Shown here: positions 26,840 to 34,526 of the stretch, one piece after another | Numbering within the stretch: position 1 is the first letter of the stretch | How the letters are laid out: every line of letters begins with the position of its first letter | From: Candidatus Gastranaerophilales bacterium | Lineage (GTDB): Bacteria > Cyanobacteriota > Vampirovibrionia > Gastranaerophilales > Gastranaerophilaceae | NCBI GenBank assembly: GCA_944326525.1 | Contig: CALVEG010000006.1 | Coordinates: 34,366-98,365, forward strand | Length of the DNA stretch: 64,000 bases | Direction of reading: 5' to 3' | Notes under the pieces: model-generated | What the model was told of the DNA's origin: nothing | What the model saw: only the letters and a program-made list of their open reading frames with translations | Databases searched by the model: none | Program-made: the position numbers and the translations under genes

Positions 26840-27172
26840 ATGCAAATGTTTAAGAAATTGGTTTCTAAAATGAATAATCAAAGAAAACAAAAGGCAATAC
26901 AGGGCATGCTTAACCCGCTTGCTTGCGACTTTGATGAAAACAAAAATGAATTTTTAGACAAACTTTCAAGGCAGGCTGTTCAAATGTTTGAAAAAAAATG
27001 CGACATCAAAAATTTTTCAAAACTTGTTCTTTCTGATCCTGAAAATACTTCTCACATAGAAATGACGCAGGAAATGATTAAACAAGGCAAGATTGTTGAT
27101 CCGTTTGAGGATGAAAAACTTGCCCAGCTTGCTGATAACGAAAAATTTTTAAAAGATCTCGGTCTAATTTAA
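26840..27172 (+). CDS. Small hypothetical helical protein
   Basis: A 110-residue basic then acidic protein, MQMFKKLVSKMNNQ to LKDLGLI, not recognised. I chose ATG 26840 because gggag (26828-26832) stands seven bases upstream. A TTGACA (26801-26806) and TATAGG (26824-26829) 17 bases apart would make that site part of the promoter, in which case the start could be the in-frame ATG at 26834 on a leaderless mRNA. It has no membrane helix or signal peptide. Confidence 0.55.
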   Translation: MQMFKKLVSKMNNQRKQKAIQGMLNPLACDFDENKNEFLDKLSRQAVQMFEKKCDIKNFSKLVLSDPENTSHIEMTQEMIKQGKIVDPFEDEKLAQLADNEKFLKDLGLI

Positions 27173-27222
27173 GTTTATTAGGCTTGAAACAATCAAATCT
27201 ACGTTTTTGCATTATTCAATAA

Positions 27223-28215
27223 CTATAAATTTTTAATAATTTCCTCTGCAAATTCTTTAGTTCCGAGATTTCCGCCTAAATCAACAGTTGTCTTGCCGCT
27301 CTGAAGTGTTTTAAACAAAGCTTTTTCAATTTTTTCTGCATAACCAAACTCATTAATATATTTAAGCATTTCAATAGCAGATAATAGAAGAGCAGTTGGG
27401 TTTGCTTTATTTTGTCCCTTAATATCCGGCGCAGACCCATGAACAGGCTCAAATACTGCACAATCAAGTCCTATATTTGCACCTTGAGCAACTCCAAGCC
27501 CTCCGATTAATCCTGCACAAAGATCTGAAACAATATCTCCGTATAAATTCGGCAAGACCAAAACATCAAACTGCTCAGGCTTTTGAACGAGCTGCATGCA
27601 AAGATTGTCAACAAGAATTTCTCGCTGTTTAATCTGAGGGTAATCTTTTGCAACTTCACGATAAGTATTCAAAAACAATCCGTCAGAAAGCTTCATAATA
27701 TTGGCTTTGGTAACAACGCAAACCTCTTTTCTGCCATTTTTTAAGGCATAATCGAAAGCAAATTTACAAATTCTTTCTGTAGCTTTTTTAGTTATAATTT
27801 TTATGCTTTCCGCAGTATTTTCGTTAACTTGACGCTCGATTCCTGCATATAAATCCTCTGTGTTTTCTCTTACTACTACAATATCAACATTATCAAAGCG
27901 TGTTTTTACATTTGGTAAATTCTTACAAGGTCGAAGATTTGCATATAAATCAAGGTCCTTTCTTAATTGGACATTAACTGATCTGAATCCTTTACCAATA
28001 GGTGTCGTAACAGGTGCCTTCAGGGCAATTTTGTTTTTACGGATTGAATTTAAAACACGCTCAGGCAGCGGAACACCCTCTTTTTCGATAACATCTTCTC
28101 CAGCAGTTTGCAAATCCCAGTTTATTTTTAGTCCTGAAGCTTCTATAATTTTCACTACTGCATCAGATATTTCTGGTCCTATTCCATCACCATTAATTAA
28201 TGTAATATTATGCAT
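27223..28215 (-). CDS. NAD-type isocitrate dehydrogenase
   Basis: A 330-residue beta-decarboxylating dehydrogenase, converting isocitrate to 2-oxoglutarate and CO2. LINGDGIGPEI is the N-terminal mark; SVNVQLRKDLDLYANLRP carries the substrate Ser, Asn and Arg residues in the isocitrate pattern rather than the isopropylmalate one; VVRENTEDLYAGIE and NLYGDIVSDLCAGL hold the metal-binding Asp residues. EPVHGSAPDI is the cofactor loop. The short length fits the NAD-dependent, IDH3-like subgroup. It follows a small Cys protein whose stop lies directly before this ATG. Confidence 0.88.
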   Translation of the reverse strand: MHNITLINGDGIGPEISDAVVKIIEASGLKINWDLQTAGEDVIEKEGVPLPERVLNSIRKNKIALKAPVTTPIGKGFRSVNVQLRKDLDLYANLRPCKNLPNVKTRFDNVDIVVVRENTEDLYAGIERQVNENTAESIKIITKKATERICKFAFDYALKNGRKEVCVVTKANIMKLSDGLFLNTYREVAKDYPQIKQREILVDNLCMQLVQKPEQFDVLVLPNLYGDIVSDLCAGLIGGLGVAQGANIGLDCAVFEPVHGSAPDIKGQNKANPTALLLSAIEMLKYINEFGYAEKIEKALFKTLQSGKTTVDLGGNLGTKEFAEEIIKNL

Positions 28216-28419
28216 TTATTCATCATCCTTTACTATACGCAAATTTCTTTTAAACTCTTTGTAAAAGCCACAATTAGTAACTTGCAGCGAATTTTCAATA
28301 TACACATCTCCAAGCGCAAGAGCTGCCAATAAAGGGCAATCCATCTCTTTTAGATAATTCTCACAAGTTATACACAAATCATCGTCTTCTATAAAAACTT
28401 TTGAATTTTGGCTATACAT
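28216..28419 (-). CDS. Small cysteine-containing protein, unknown
   Basis: A 67-residue acidic protein with CITC near residue 17, another Cys in EMDCPLL and one in TNCGFYKEF, a spacing that could bind a metal. No family recognised. The stop codon abuts the ATG of isocitrate dehydrogenase, so it is the first gene of that unit. Its ATG at 28419 has no Shine-Dalgarno and lies six bases after a perfect TATAAT, so its mRNA is predicted to be leaderless. Confidence 0.6.
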   Translation of the reverse strand: MYSQNSKVFIEDDDLCITCENYLKEMDCPLLAALALGDVYIENSLQVTNCGFYKEFKRNLRIVKDDE

Positions 28420-28454
28420 AGGCCAATTATACAGCGTATTACAGTCTTTGTAAA
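28417..28454 (-). promoter_or_regulatory. Promoter predicting a leaderless small-Cys-protein/IDH mRNA
   Basis: Minus strand: TTTACA (28454-28449), 17-base spacer, TATAAT (28431-28426), six bases, ATG (28419-28417). The cleanest leaderless arrangement in the window. Confidence 0.7.
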
Positions 28455-28498
28455 GGAAAGATTCATTGTAACAATTCGTTACAAATATTAAATTAAAC

Positions 28499-28529
28499 GC
28501 AATTCATTAAAAAGATTTTTTTTTATATA
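28499..28529 (+). promoter_or_regulatory. Shared promoter-like element GCAATT-N17-TTTATATA
   Basis: GCAATT (28499-28504; AACGCAATT with flanks), 17 bases, TTTATATA (28522-28529), 34 bases before ATG 28564. It matches the element before 29601 in the nine-base first block, the second block and the spacing. Confidence 0.55.
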
Positions 28530-28563
28530 GATAAGGTTAGGTTAAAAAACAGGTAGGCTAAGA

Positions 28564-29457
28564 ATGACTGTAACAGTAGATAGTGCAGTAAATAGTGCTT
28601 GGAAGTATATGAAATTATACCCTGATTTTGTATTTGGAACAGGGTATGATGCATTTGCTAACAGGTTCAATGCAAGCTGGGATGTTGGGAAAAAACACAA
28701 TTTACCATTTAAGAAAAGATTTGGCAGAGCATTTAATGCTGGAAAAAATGCTGTAATAAGACATAACGAAAACCTATTAGCCGAAAATAACGGTTCTTTT
28801 TGGAAAGCTACAAAGAAAAGTATAACAAGCATTTGGCCGGACCTAAAAGATGGTTGGAAAACAGCCGGCGAAACAGCAAAAGCAGCAAACAAATCTAAAC
28901 TATGGGCAAGACTTGGCAGTATAGGCAAAGTTTTTGGCAAAAGGATGCCTCTTATAGGAGCAGTAATAACTCTTGCCGTTGAACTACCCAATATTATAAA
29001 AACAACTTACAATGAAGGGTTACTAGCAGGTGCAGCTGAGACCGGAAAGACGGGTGTGAGACTGGGAATAAGCACACTTTGTGGTGCTTTGGCTCAAACT
29101 TTAATACCTGTTCCATTGTTAGGCGGTGTTTTAGGTTTTGCAATAGGTGATATGATTGGAAGATTTGTCGTGGGGAAAAGCTATTCTGATAAAAAAGCAG
29201 AAGAAAAACAAGCAGCAGCAAATACTAAAGGAACAAATCAATTTTCATTTAATCCAACGCAAATACCTTATGGAGGCATTACAAACAACACAAACCCGTT
29301 TGCAACAACACCCCAAACTGGTTCAGGCAGTGGAATGAGTGATCAAGAATTTCAAAAACTTCAACAAATGTATATGCAATATGCAGGCGGAAACAATATG
29401 AATTATAGTTTCCCTAACAGCGCAACCCCTTATAGCAGCTTTAACACAATGGCGTAA
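28564..29457 (+). CDS. Glycine-zipper membrane-active protein, unknown (first of a tandem pair)
   Basis: A 297-residue protein. The N-terminal 110 residues are basic and aromatic without a signal peptide. Residues about 125-205 are hydrophobic with GxxxG-type spacing (RMPLIGAVITLAVELPNII, then LLGGVLGFAIGDMIGRFVVG). The last 90 residues are Asn/Gln/Thr/Gly-rich and end in a Tyr/Met/Asn-rich tail. The next gene has the same core with AVPEII and a Gly zipper, so they are paralogues. Such hairpins occur in pore-forming toxins and membrane-inserting effectors; that role is a guess. The ribosome binding site (aggtagg) is weak. Confidence 0.6.
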   Translation: MTVTVDSAVNSAWKYMKLYPDFVFGTGYDAFANRFNASWDVGKKHNLPFKKRFGRAFNAGKNAVIRHNENLLAENNGSFWKATKKSITSIWPDLKDGWKTAGETAKAANKSKLWARLGSIGKVFGKRMPLIGAVITLAVELPNIIKTTYNEGLLAGAAETGKTGVRLGISTLCGALAQTLIPVPLLGGVLGFAIGDMIGRFVVGKSYSDKKAEEKQAAANTKGTNQFSFNPTQIPYGGITNNTNPFATTPQTGSGSGMSDQEFQKLQQMYMQYAGGNNMNYSFPNSATPYSSFNTMA

Positions 29458-29492
29458 GTTTAACTCCAAATCCCCTGCAACCCTAGGGATGG

Positions 29493-29527
29493 AAGTACTA
29501 AGTTCTTAACAAAACTTAGTACTTTTT
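29493..29527 (+). terminator. Rho-independent terminator between the tandem paralogues
   Basis: A 12-bp perfect stem AAGTACTAAGTT (29493-29504)/AACTTAGTACTT (29513-29524) followed by T residues. It shows that the two paralogues are separate transcription units. Confidence 0.85.
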
Positions 29528-29538
29528 CCATTTATAAC

Positions 29539-29569
29539 GCAATTTTGATTAATAAAAATTCTTTATATA
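29539..29569 (+). promoter_or_regulatory. Shared promoter-like element GCAATT-N17-TTTATATA
   Basis: GCAATT (29539-29544; AACGCAATT with flanks), 17 bases, TTTATATA (29562-29569), 31 bases before ATG 29601. Same blocks and spacing as before 28564. Confidence 0.55.
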
Positions 29570-29600
29570 AATACACGGGGAAAATTACAGAGGAAAAATT

Positions 29601-31385
29601 ATGAGCGACAGCATAAAAGTAAACAGTGATGTCCATTTATTAACAAGATACGCAATGGGGCTTCCAGCAAAAGAACAGAGAATATCAATTATGGATTCCT
29701 CAACAATTCCAATAACTATAGGAATTGAAAAAACATTGCGAGGTGTTAACAGTATTACACCCGATATTAAAGATCCTAAAGCCGCTTGGAATAAAATAAA
29801 AACGACTGAACAATCTTTAAAAGGTGCAAATTTTAGAGAATCATACGATAATTTTCAGAGAAACTTAGAAATAAGAGATCTTGAAAATCGTTTTCGCCCT
29901 GTAACAAATAATCCGACAAGCGAACTTCAAAAATTGCAAAAAGCAGAAAATATAAGAAATTTAGCAAAAGAAACTAAAACTCTTACTGGTGCAGAAAAAA
30001 CAAAAAAATTAAAAGAGCTTCAAAATGCATTCAAAGATTTTCAAACTTCTCAGGGAATGTCAAAAGCAGAAGCGAAAAAGTTTTTAACAGAACTTACTGA
30101 TAAAAAGCTTGCTAAAGAGTTAAAAAAGGTTAAAAAAGCATTAAATGAATTTAACCAATCACAATATTATGACGATGTAAGACGATTAATAAATGAATCT
30201 AAAACGCTTAAAGGTAAAGCTTATGCTGACAAAATGAAAGAAGTTGAAAAAGCAATAGCAGAAGCAAACAAAAAGATTCACATGGAAAAAACAACCGGAG
30301 CACTGAAACCGATAACTAAAAGAGGAAAACTCTGGAACGGTGTAAAAAATGTAACAGGATATAATAAAGCAAAAGGAGCTGTAAATACAGCACTAACCAA
30401 ATCATCAAAATTAAGAACTGCAGCAAAATTCGGAAGAGCGAATGCAATAACAGCAGTCGGTATAGACTTAGCATTAGCAGTACCGGAAATTATAGCAACA
30501 AAGCAAACCTTTGACCAAGTAGACAAAAACGGCAATCCTGTAAAACCAGGAGAAGGCACCGGAACAGAAATGGCATTAAGACAAACCGGACGAGTTGTAG
30601 CGACAGCAGGTGCACAAGTAGCAGCGTATGCAGTCGGAGCCAAAATTGGTACCGCCGCAGTAGCAGCAGCCTGGGCAGCTAAAGGTGCCGCATTAGGTTC
30701 AGTTGCCCCTGGAGTTGGTACAGCAATTGGTGCTGTTGTTGGAGTTGGTGTCGGACTTCTATCTTGCTGGCTTGCAGGAAAAGCAATGGAAAAAGCGATC
30801 GGAAAATCTGAATTGGATCAACTTCAAGACAGAACCGTAAACCAACCAGCTAAAGATCTTGCTTTAAATGCTCAACAGAATGATGAAATATTAGAAGAAG
30901 TTCTTTTGACAACTAAAGCCAGATACGCAGAAGATCCTGATAAAAATGAAGATCTGGAAAAAGCTTATAAAAATGTAGTTACAGCATACCAAAATGGTAC
31001 TATAGGAAGTGCCGCTGAAGCCAGAAATTTAGCAAAAACGGAAAATCCAGAACCAGCTGAGCCTGCTCAAAATACACAAATCACATCACAGCAACAACAA
31101 ACTACTACAGCCACACAAACAGCACAAACAACGCAAACGGATACAACCACAAATCAACCAAAATCTGAAGACTCATCAAAATCAGAATCTGAAACAAAAA
31201 CAAAAACTGATAACAGCGAAAAATATAAAGCAACAATACAAAAACTTGATTATGTATTAAGCATGCTAAATTCTATGAATAATCAAGACAACTCAGGAAT
31301 GCAAGGTATGTACAACAGTTATGCAAATCCAATGATGTTTAATAATCCTTTTGTAATGCCAAACAGTGGAGGATTTTACGCATAA
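29601..31385 (+). CDS. Glycine-zipper membrane-active protein, unknown (second of a tandem pair)
   Basis: A 594-residue protein. Residues about 90-245 are Lys/Glu-rich helices, probably coiled. Residues about 270-400 are a long Ala/Gly hydrophobic region (LALAVPEII, then AAYAVGAKIGTAAVAAAWAA, then GTAIGAVVGVGVGLL), a glycine-zipper hairpin. A Gln/Thr/Ser-rich linker (about 490-535) leads to a Met/Asn/Tyr-rich tail ending NSGGFYA. There is no signal peptide. A gaggaaa site precedes the ATG. It shares core and tail type with the gene before it and is roughly twice as long. Function unknown; surface protein or exported membrane-active effector are possible. Confidence 0.6.
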   Translation: MSDSIKVNSDVHLLTRYAMGLPAKEQRISIMDSSTIPITIGIEKTLRGVNSITPDIKDPKAAWNKIKTTEQSLKGANFRESYDNFQRNLEIRDLENRFRPVTNNPTSELQKLQKAENIRNLAKETKTLTGAEKTKKLKELQNAFKDFQTSQGMSKAEAKKFLTELTDKKLAKELKKVKKALNEFNQSQYYDDVRRLINESKTLKGKAYADKMKEVEKAIAEANKKIHMEKTTGALKPITKRGKLWNGVKNVTGYNKAKGAVNTALTKSSKLRTAAKFGRANAITAVGIDLALAVPEIIATKQTFDQVDKNGNPVKPGEGTGTEMALRQTGRVVATAGAQVAAYAVGAKIGTAAVAAAWAAKGAALGSVAPGVGTAIGAVVGVGVGLLSCWLAGKAMEKAIGKSELDQLQDRTVNQPAKDLALNAQQNDEILEEVLLTTKARYAEDPDKNEDLEKAYKNVVTAYQNGTIGSAAEARNLAKTENPEPAEPAQNTQITSQQQQTTTATQTAQTTQTDTTTNQPKSEDSSKSESETKTKTDNSEKYKATIQKLDYVLSMLNSMNNQDNSGMQGMYNSYANPMMFNNPFVMPNSGGFYA

Positions 31386-31394
31386 GTTTAACAA

Positions 31395-31422
31395 GACACT
31401 ATAGATTAAAATCTATAGTGTC
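31395..31422. terminator. Bidirectional hairpin between convergent genes
   Basis: GACACTATAGA (31395-31405)/TCTATAGTGTC (31412-31422), 11-bp stem with six-base loop, no strong T-run. It overlaps the stop codon of the small minus-strand gene at 31413. Confidence 0.55.
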
Positions 31423-31586
31423 ATAATATTAAAATCCCTTTCTGATACTGAAGCAGTGCATTCAAGAACATTATTCAAAAATTTTTCAATAGCTAATTCC
31501 ATTGAAGAAATTTCTGTTTTTAGATTAGAATAATTCTGCTCTCTGTTTTCACGTAATGCATTTTCAAAAATTTTGTCTTCGTACAT
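31413..31586 (-). CDS. Small acidic helical protein, unknown
   Basis: A 57-residue protein, MYEDKIFENAL to FNIMTL, predicted to be one helical hairpin. I chose ATG 31586 because ggag stands nine bases upstream; an in-frame TTG at 31601 is less likely. No family is recognised. Its short length and lone position make it only a moderate prediction. Confidence 0.4.
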   Translation of the reverse strand: MYEDKIFENALRENREQNYSNLKTEISSMELAIEKFLNNVLECTASVSERDFNIMTL

Positions 31587-31745
31587 ATTTACATACTCCA
31601 ATTATCTCTACATAAGTCAATTACGGATATTCTTCCCACTTCTTTAATTTTTTAAATATTTTTGTTACAAAATTTATAATTAGCGGAAATTAAAAAAGAT
31701 TTAAAGTACAATATTAAAATAAGGTTTTAAAGGTTTAGAGGAACT

Positions 31746-32582
31746 ATGAAAACAGATTTTCAACTAACAAGCTATGATTATTACTCATCAAGACGAGATA
31801 TGGAAATGATATCAACAATCGTTGAAGCATTAAAGAAAATTCTTGAAGAGGATAAGACCCAGCCGCAGCCGCTTTTTTTAAAAACATCAGATAATCTTAT
31901 TTTAAATATTGCGCGCATGGTTGTTCAAGAGAAGAAAAAAACATTTCTTATTGGTATAACAGGTGAGAGCGCTTCCGGTAAAACTGTTTTTGTGGATAAT
32001 ACAATAAAAGCTTGTGTAAAAGAGAAAAAAGAAGGAATTTATACCGTAATTAGATGTGATGATTACTACAAAGACACATCAAAAGAACTTCAAGAAGCAG
32101 GCAGTTATGAAGCACTCTTTAAGACAGGTTTCAGTTTTGACACTCCGGATGCAATAAATCTTGAATTAATGAAAAAGCATCTTATAGATCTTAAAAAAGG
32201 TAAAGAAATCAAATCACCGCTATATGACTTTGTAACCTGCGTAAGCAATCCGGACGGAGATCTTAAAAAGCCTGCTAAAGTAATTTTAACAGAGGGCTTA
32301 TACGTATTAAACGAAGGTTTAAGGGAAATAATGGATGTAAAAGTCTACGTATTTACTCCGTTAGATGTAATCAAAGAACGCTGGTACAAACGAGCTGCAT
32401 TAAGAGGAAAAACAGGTAAGGCTGCAGATTTACAGTTTGCTGATGTAAATAAAACAGCTCAAGAATATATTCGACCGGCATACCAAATTTCAGATGCAGT
32501 AATTAACGGAATGGTCAGCCAAGAATACATAAGACAGATTACAGATAAAATATTTAAAACTCTAGAAGAAATTGTTTACTAA
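31746..32582 (+). CDS. Uridine kinase / phosphoribulokinase family nucleoside kinase
   Basis: A 278-residue P-loop kinase. GESASGKT (73-80) is the ATP-binding loop, IRCDDYYKD holds the catalytic Asp, SFDTPDAINLELM and SPLYDF follow the uridine kinase pattern, and LTEGLYVL is the Walker B-like strand. It would phosphorylate uridine and cytidine for pyrimidine salvage. An extra 60-residue N-terminal helical part precedes the core. The agagga site is good. It forms a single-gene unit with its own terminator. Confidence 0.82.
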   Translation: MKTDFQLTSYDYYSSRRDMEMISTIVEALKKILEEDKTQPQPLFLKTSDNLILNIARMVVQEKKKTFLIGITGESASGKTVFVDNTIKACVKEKKEGIYTVIRCDDYYKDTSKELQEAGSYEALFKTGFSFDTPDAINLELMKKHLIDLKKGKEIKSPLYDFVTCVSNPDGDLKKPAKVILTEGLYVLNEGLREIMDVKVYVFTPLDVIKERWYKRAALRGKTGKAADLQFADVNKTAQEYIRPAYQISDAVINGMVSQEYIRQITDKIFKTLEEIVY

Positions 32583-32610
32583 AAAAATCCCTCTAACAAG
32601 AGGGATTTTT
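32583..32610. terminator. Bidirectional terminator after the uridine kinase gene
   Basis: A 12-bp stem AAAAATCCCTCT (32583-32594)/AGAGGGATTTTT (32599-32610) with a four-base loop, A-rich on one side and T-rich on the other. It serves both the uridine kinase gene and the minus-strand gene ending at 32638. Confidence 0.8.
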
Positions 32611-32637
32611 GGCATATAAAACTGGAAAGAACCAAAG

Positions 32638-32934
32638 TTAATAATCATAAATCATTTGCTGGCAACCGCAAGGTGCATCAGGAAAAGCCTTTACACATTT
32701 ATCGCAAGGATTAATAACCATTCTTGCTCTGCAAGGATCGCAATCTGCTTTTTTCACTTTACAAGGATTGCAATTTTTAAATCCGGTAAAGGGATTCAAA
32801 CTGAACGTACTTGTATTTTGTCCAATTCCAACGTAAGGGAGCGGATTCAACTGGCTAACTTCCCAAGCATTAGCACTTTGAGCAGGAATTAAAAACAATC
32901 CAAATAATGCCATCATCATAAATAATCTTTTCAT
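32638..32934 (-). CDS. Secreted cysteine-rich small protein
   Basis: A 98-residue protein with a clear signal peptide (MKRLFMMMALFGLFLIPAQS, cleavage after SANA, about residue 23). The mature part has eight or nine Cys, largely as CxxC or CxPC pairs (CNPCKVKKADCDPCR, then NPCDKCVKAF, then PCGC), suggesting disulfides or metal binding outside the cytoplasm. The aaaggag site precedes the ATG. No family is recognised. Confidence 0.7.
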   Translation of the reverse strand: MKRLFMMMALFGLFLIPAQSANAWEVSQLNPLPYVGIGQNTSTFSLNPFTGFKNCNPCKVKKADCDPCRARMVINPCDKCVKAFPDAPCGCQQMIYDY

Positions 32935-33056
32935 ACATATTCTCCTTTAAAACAATACGGATAAGAAAGACCTATCCACATTTATATTTTAAAGTCTTTA
33001 AACAAAAATACGATGCCTAATCAGGTAATTAGCCTAATAAAAAGATTTAAGTCAAA

Positions 33057-33091
33057 ATAATAAAAAAGACCGACTTTTATAAGTCGGTCTT
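33057..33091 (-). terminator. Terminator of the SLH protein gene
   Basis: An 11-bp stem AAGACCGACTT (33066-33076)/AAGTCGGTCTT (33081-33091), followed on the minus strand by T residues. It stands 22 bases after the stop codon. Confidence 0.85.
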
Positions 33092-33112
33092 AAAGCTTTA
33101 AAATTTAGAATA

Positions 33113-34384
33113 TTATAAAGCTTGTTTTGCAACTGCAGCATCATCAAGCAAAATAATATAAATTTCTTCGCCAGCTTTAGCGTGGTATTTAAGGCCTTTA
33201 GTAACAAGACCAGTAACCAAACCAACACCAGCACCTACAGGAGTACCAATTGCAACACCGGTACCAACTTTAGCCGGATTCGGGATGAATGAGAATCCAA
33301 CACCTGCACCAGTACCAATAGCAGCACCACCAGCAGTATAAAGCAACAATTTACCGGCTGTCATCCAAGGACCTTCTTTAAGAGCATAATTTTTGTAGAA
33401 AGGTTTAGCATTTAAAGAAGTAGTTTTTCCATCTGGAGTAACAATCTCAGTTAATTGAACATAAACTCTTGCATTTTTGTTGAACCATTTTTCATTTTCA
33501 ATAGCCACAACTGTTCCGTTGAATTTTGAATTAGCCGGAACAATTAAAGTACCTTCTTCAGTGTAAATAGGTTCTTCGTTTACAAAGTAAACAGCCTGAC
33601 CAGCAGAAGCTTCTTCTGATCTAAACTTTTCAGTAAATGCAACTTCAAGTACGTTACCTTCTTTGATTAAGTTTGAATTTTCAAGAACATAAACTTCATT
33701 GTTAGGAGCATTTCTTTTAACTTTCAAATGCTCAATATTTTCACCTTTATATTCTTTCTTAACAAGATCAAGTTTAGCTTTTAATCTTGAAAGCAAAACT
33801 GCAGCTTCAGCTCTTGTAAGGTTGTCATTAGGACGAAGTTCATTTGCATTCGGATAGTTTACATAAATACCGTAATCTAAAGTTTTAGCGTAAACTTGTT
33901 TTGCCCAGCCAGGAACTTTATTTGCATCAACAAATGAATTAAGAGCAGAAGTATCAGAAACTTTATCTTTAGTAATATGGCTAATTACAGACTGAGTTTC
34001 AGCTCTTGTCATTAATTTAGAAGCCTTGAAAGTTCCATCGGGATACCCATAAACAAGACCTAACTGCTGAGAACGTAAAATATCATCATAATTTTTGTCT
34101 GCAGTAGTCACATCAGAAAATGAATTTGAAATAGAAACATTCAAATTGTCATTAGACAACAATTTCAAAAGTGACTTAACAAAACAAATTCTCGGAACAT
34201 CTTTTTCCGGATTAAAATTGCTGTTCTCATCAAGTGACATGATATCGTTAGAAACGACATCAAGAATTTCTTTTTGAGCCCAATAGCCTTCGCTAACGTC
34301 ATTAATTTGAGTAGCAGCGAACACAGGAATGGCAGCAAATGCGACTAAGCACAACGCCATCATAGTTGCTAGAAAATTTTTCAT
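33113..34384 (-). CDS. SLH-domain surface protein with glycine-zipper C-terminus
   Basis: A 423-residue exported protein. A signal peptide (about 1-24) is followed by three S-layer homology repeats (about 25-80, 85-140, 145-195), including FSDVTT, GYPDGTFKASKLMTRAE and RPNDNLTRAEAA. SLH domains bind pyruvylated wall polysaccharide, the product expected of csaB at 9110. The middle is beta-rich; residues about 330-385 are a Gly-rich hydrophobic hairpin (AAIGTGAGVG, VGAGVGLVTGLVT). It lacks the large porin barrel of cyanobacterial SLH-OprB proteins. ATG 34384 is preferred over TTG 34393 because the gagga site is too close to the latter. Confidence 0.82.
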   Translation of the reverse strand: MKNFLATMMALCLVAFAAIPVFAATQINDVSEGYWAQKEILDVVSNDIMSLDENSNFNPEKDVPRICFVKSLLKLLSNDNLNVSISNSFSDVTTADKNYDDILRSQQLGLVYGYPDGTFKASKLMTRAETQSVISHITKDKVSDTSALNSFVDANKVPGWAKQVYAKTLDYGIYVNYPNANELRPNDNLTRAEAAVLLSRLKAKLDLVKKEYKGENIEHLKVKRNAPNNEVYVLENSNLIKEGNVLEVAFTEKFRSEEASAGQAVYFVNEEPIYTEEGTLIVPANSKFNGTVVAIENEKWFNKNARVYVQLTEIVTPDGKTTSLNAKPFYKNYALKEGPWMTAGKLLLYTAGGAAIGTGAGVGFSFIPNPAKVGTGVAIGTPVGAGVGLVTGLVTKGLKYHAKAGEEIYIILLDDAAVAKQAL

Positions 34385-34526
34385 AAATCTCAATTCCTCA
34401 TCTTTACTACAACAAGATTTTTTTTTATGATAACATTGGAATTATAAATAAAATACTTATTTTTGTAAAGTATTTTAAAGTTTATTTTAGATAGTTATAT
34501 AAATAGCGGATTTCCGCAAGAGGAAG

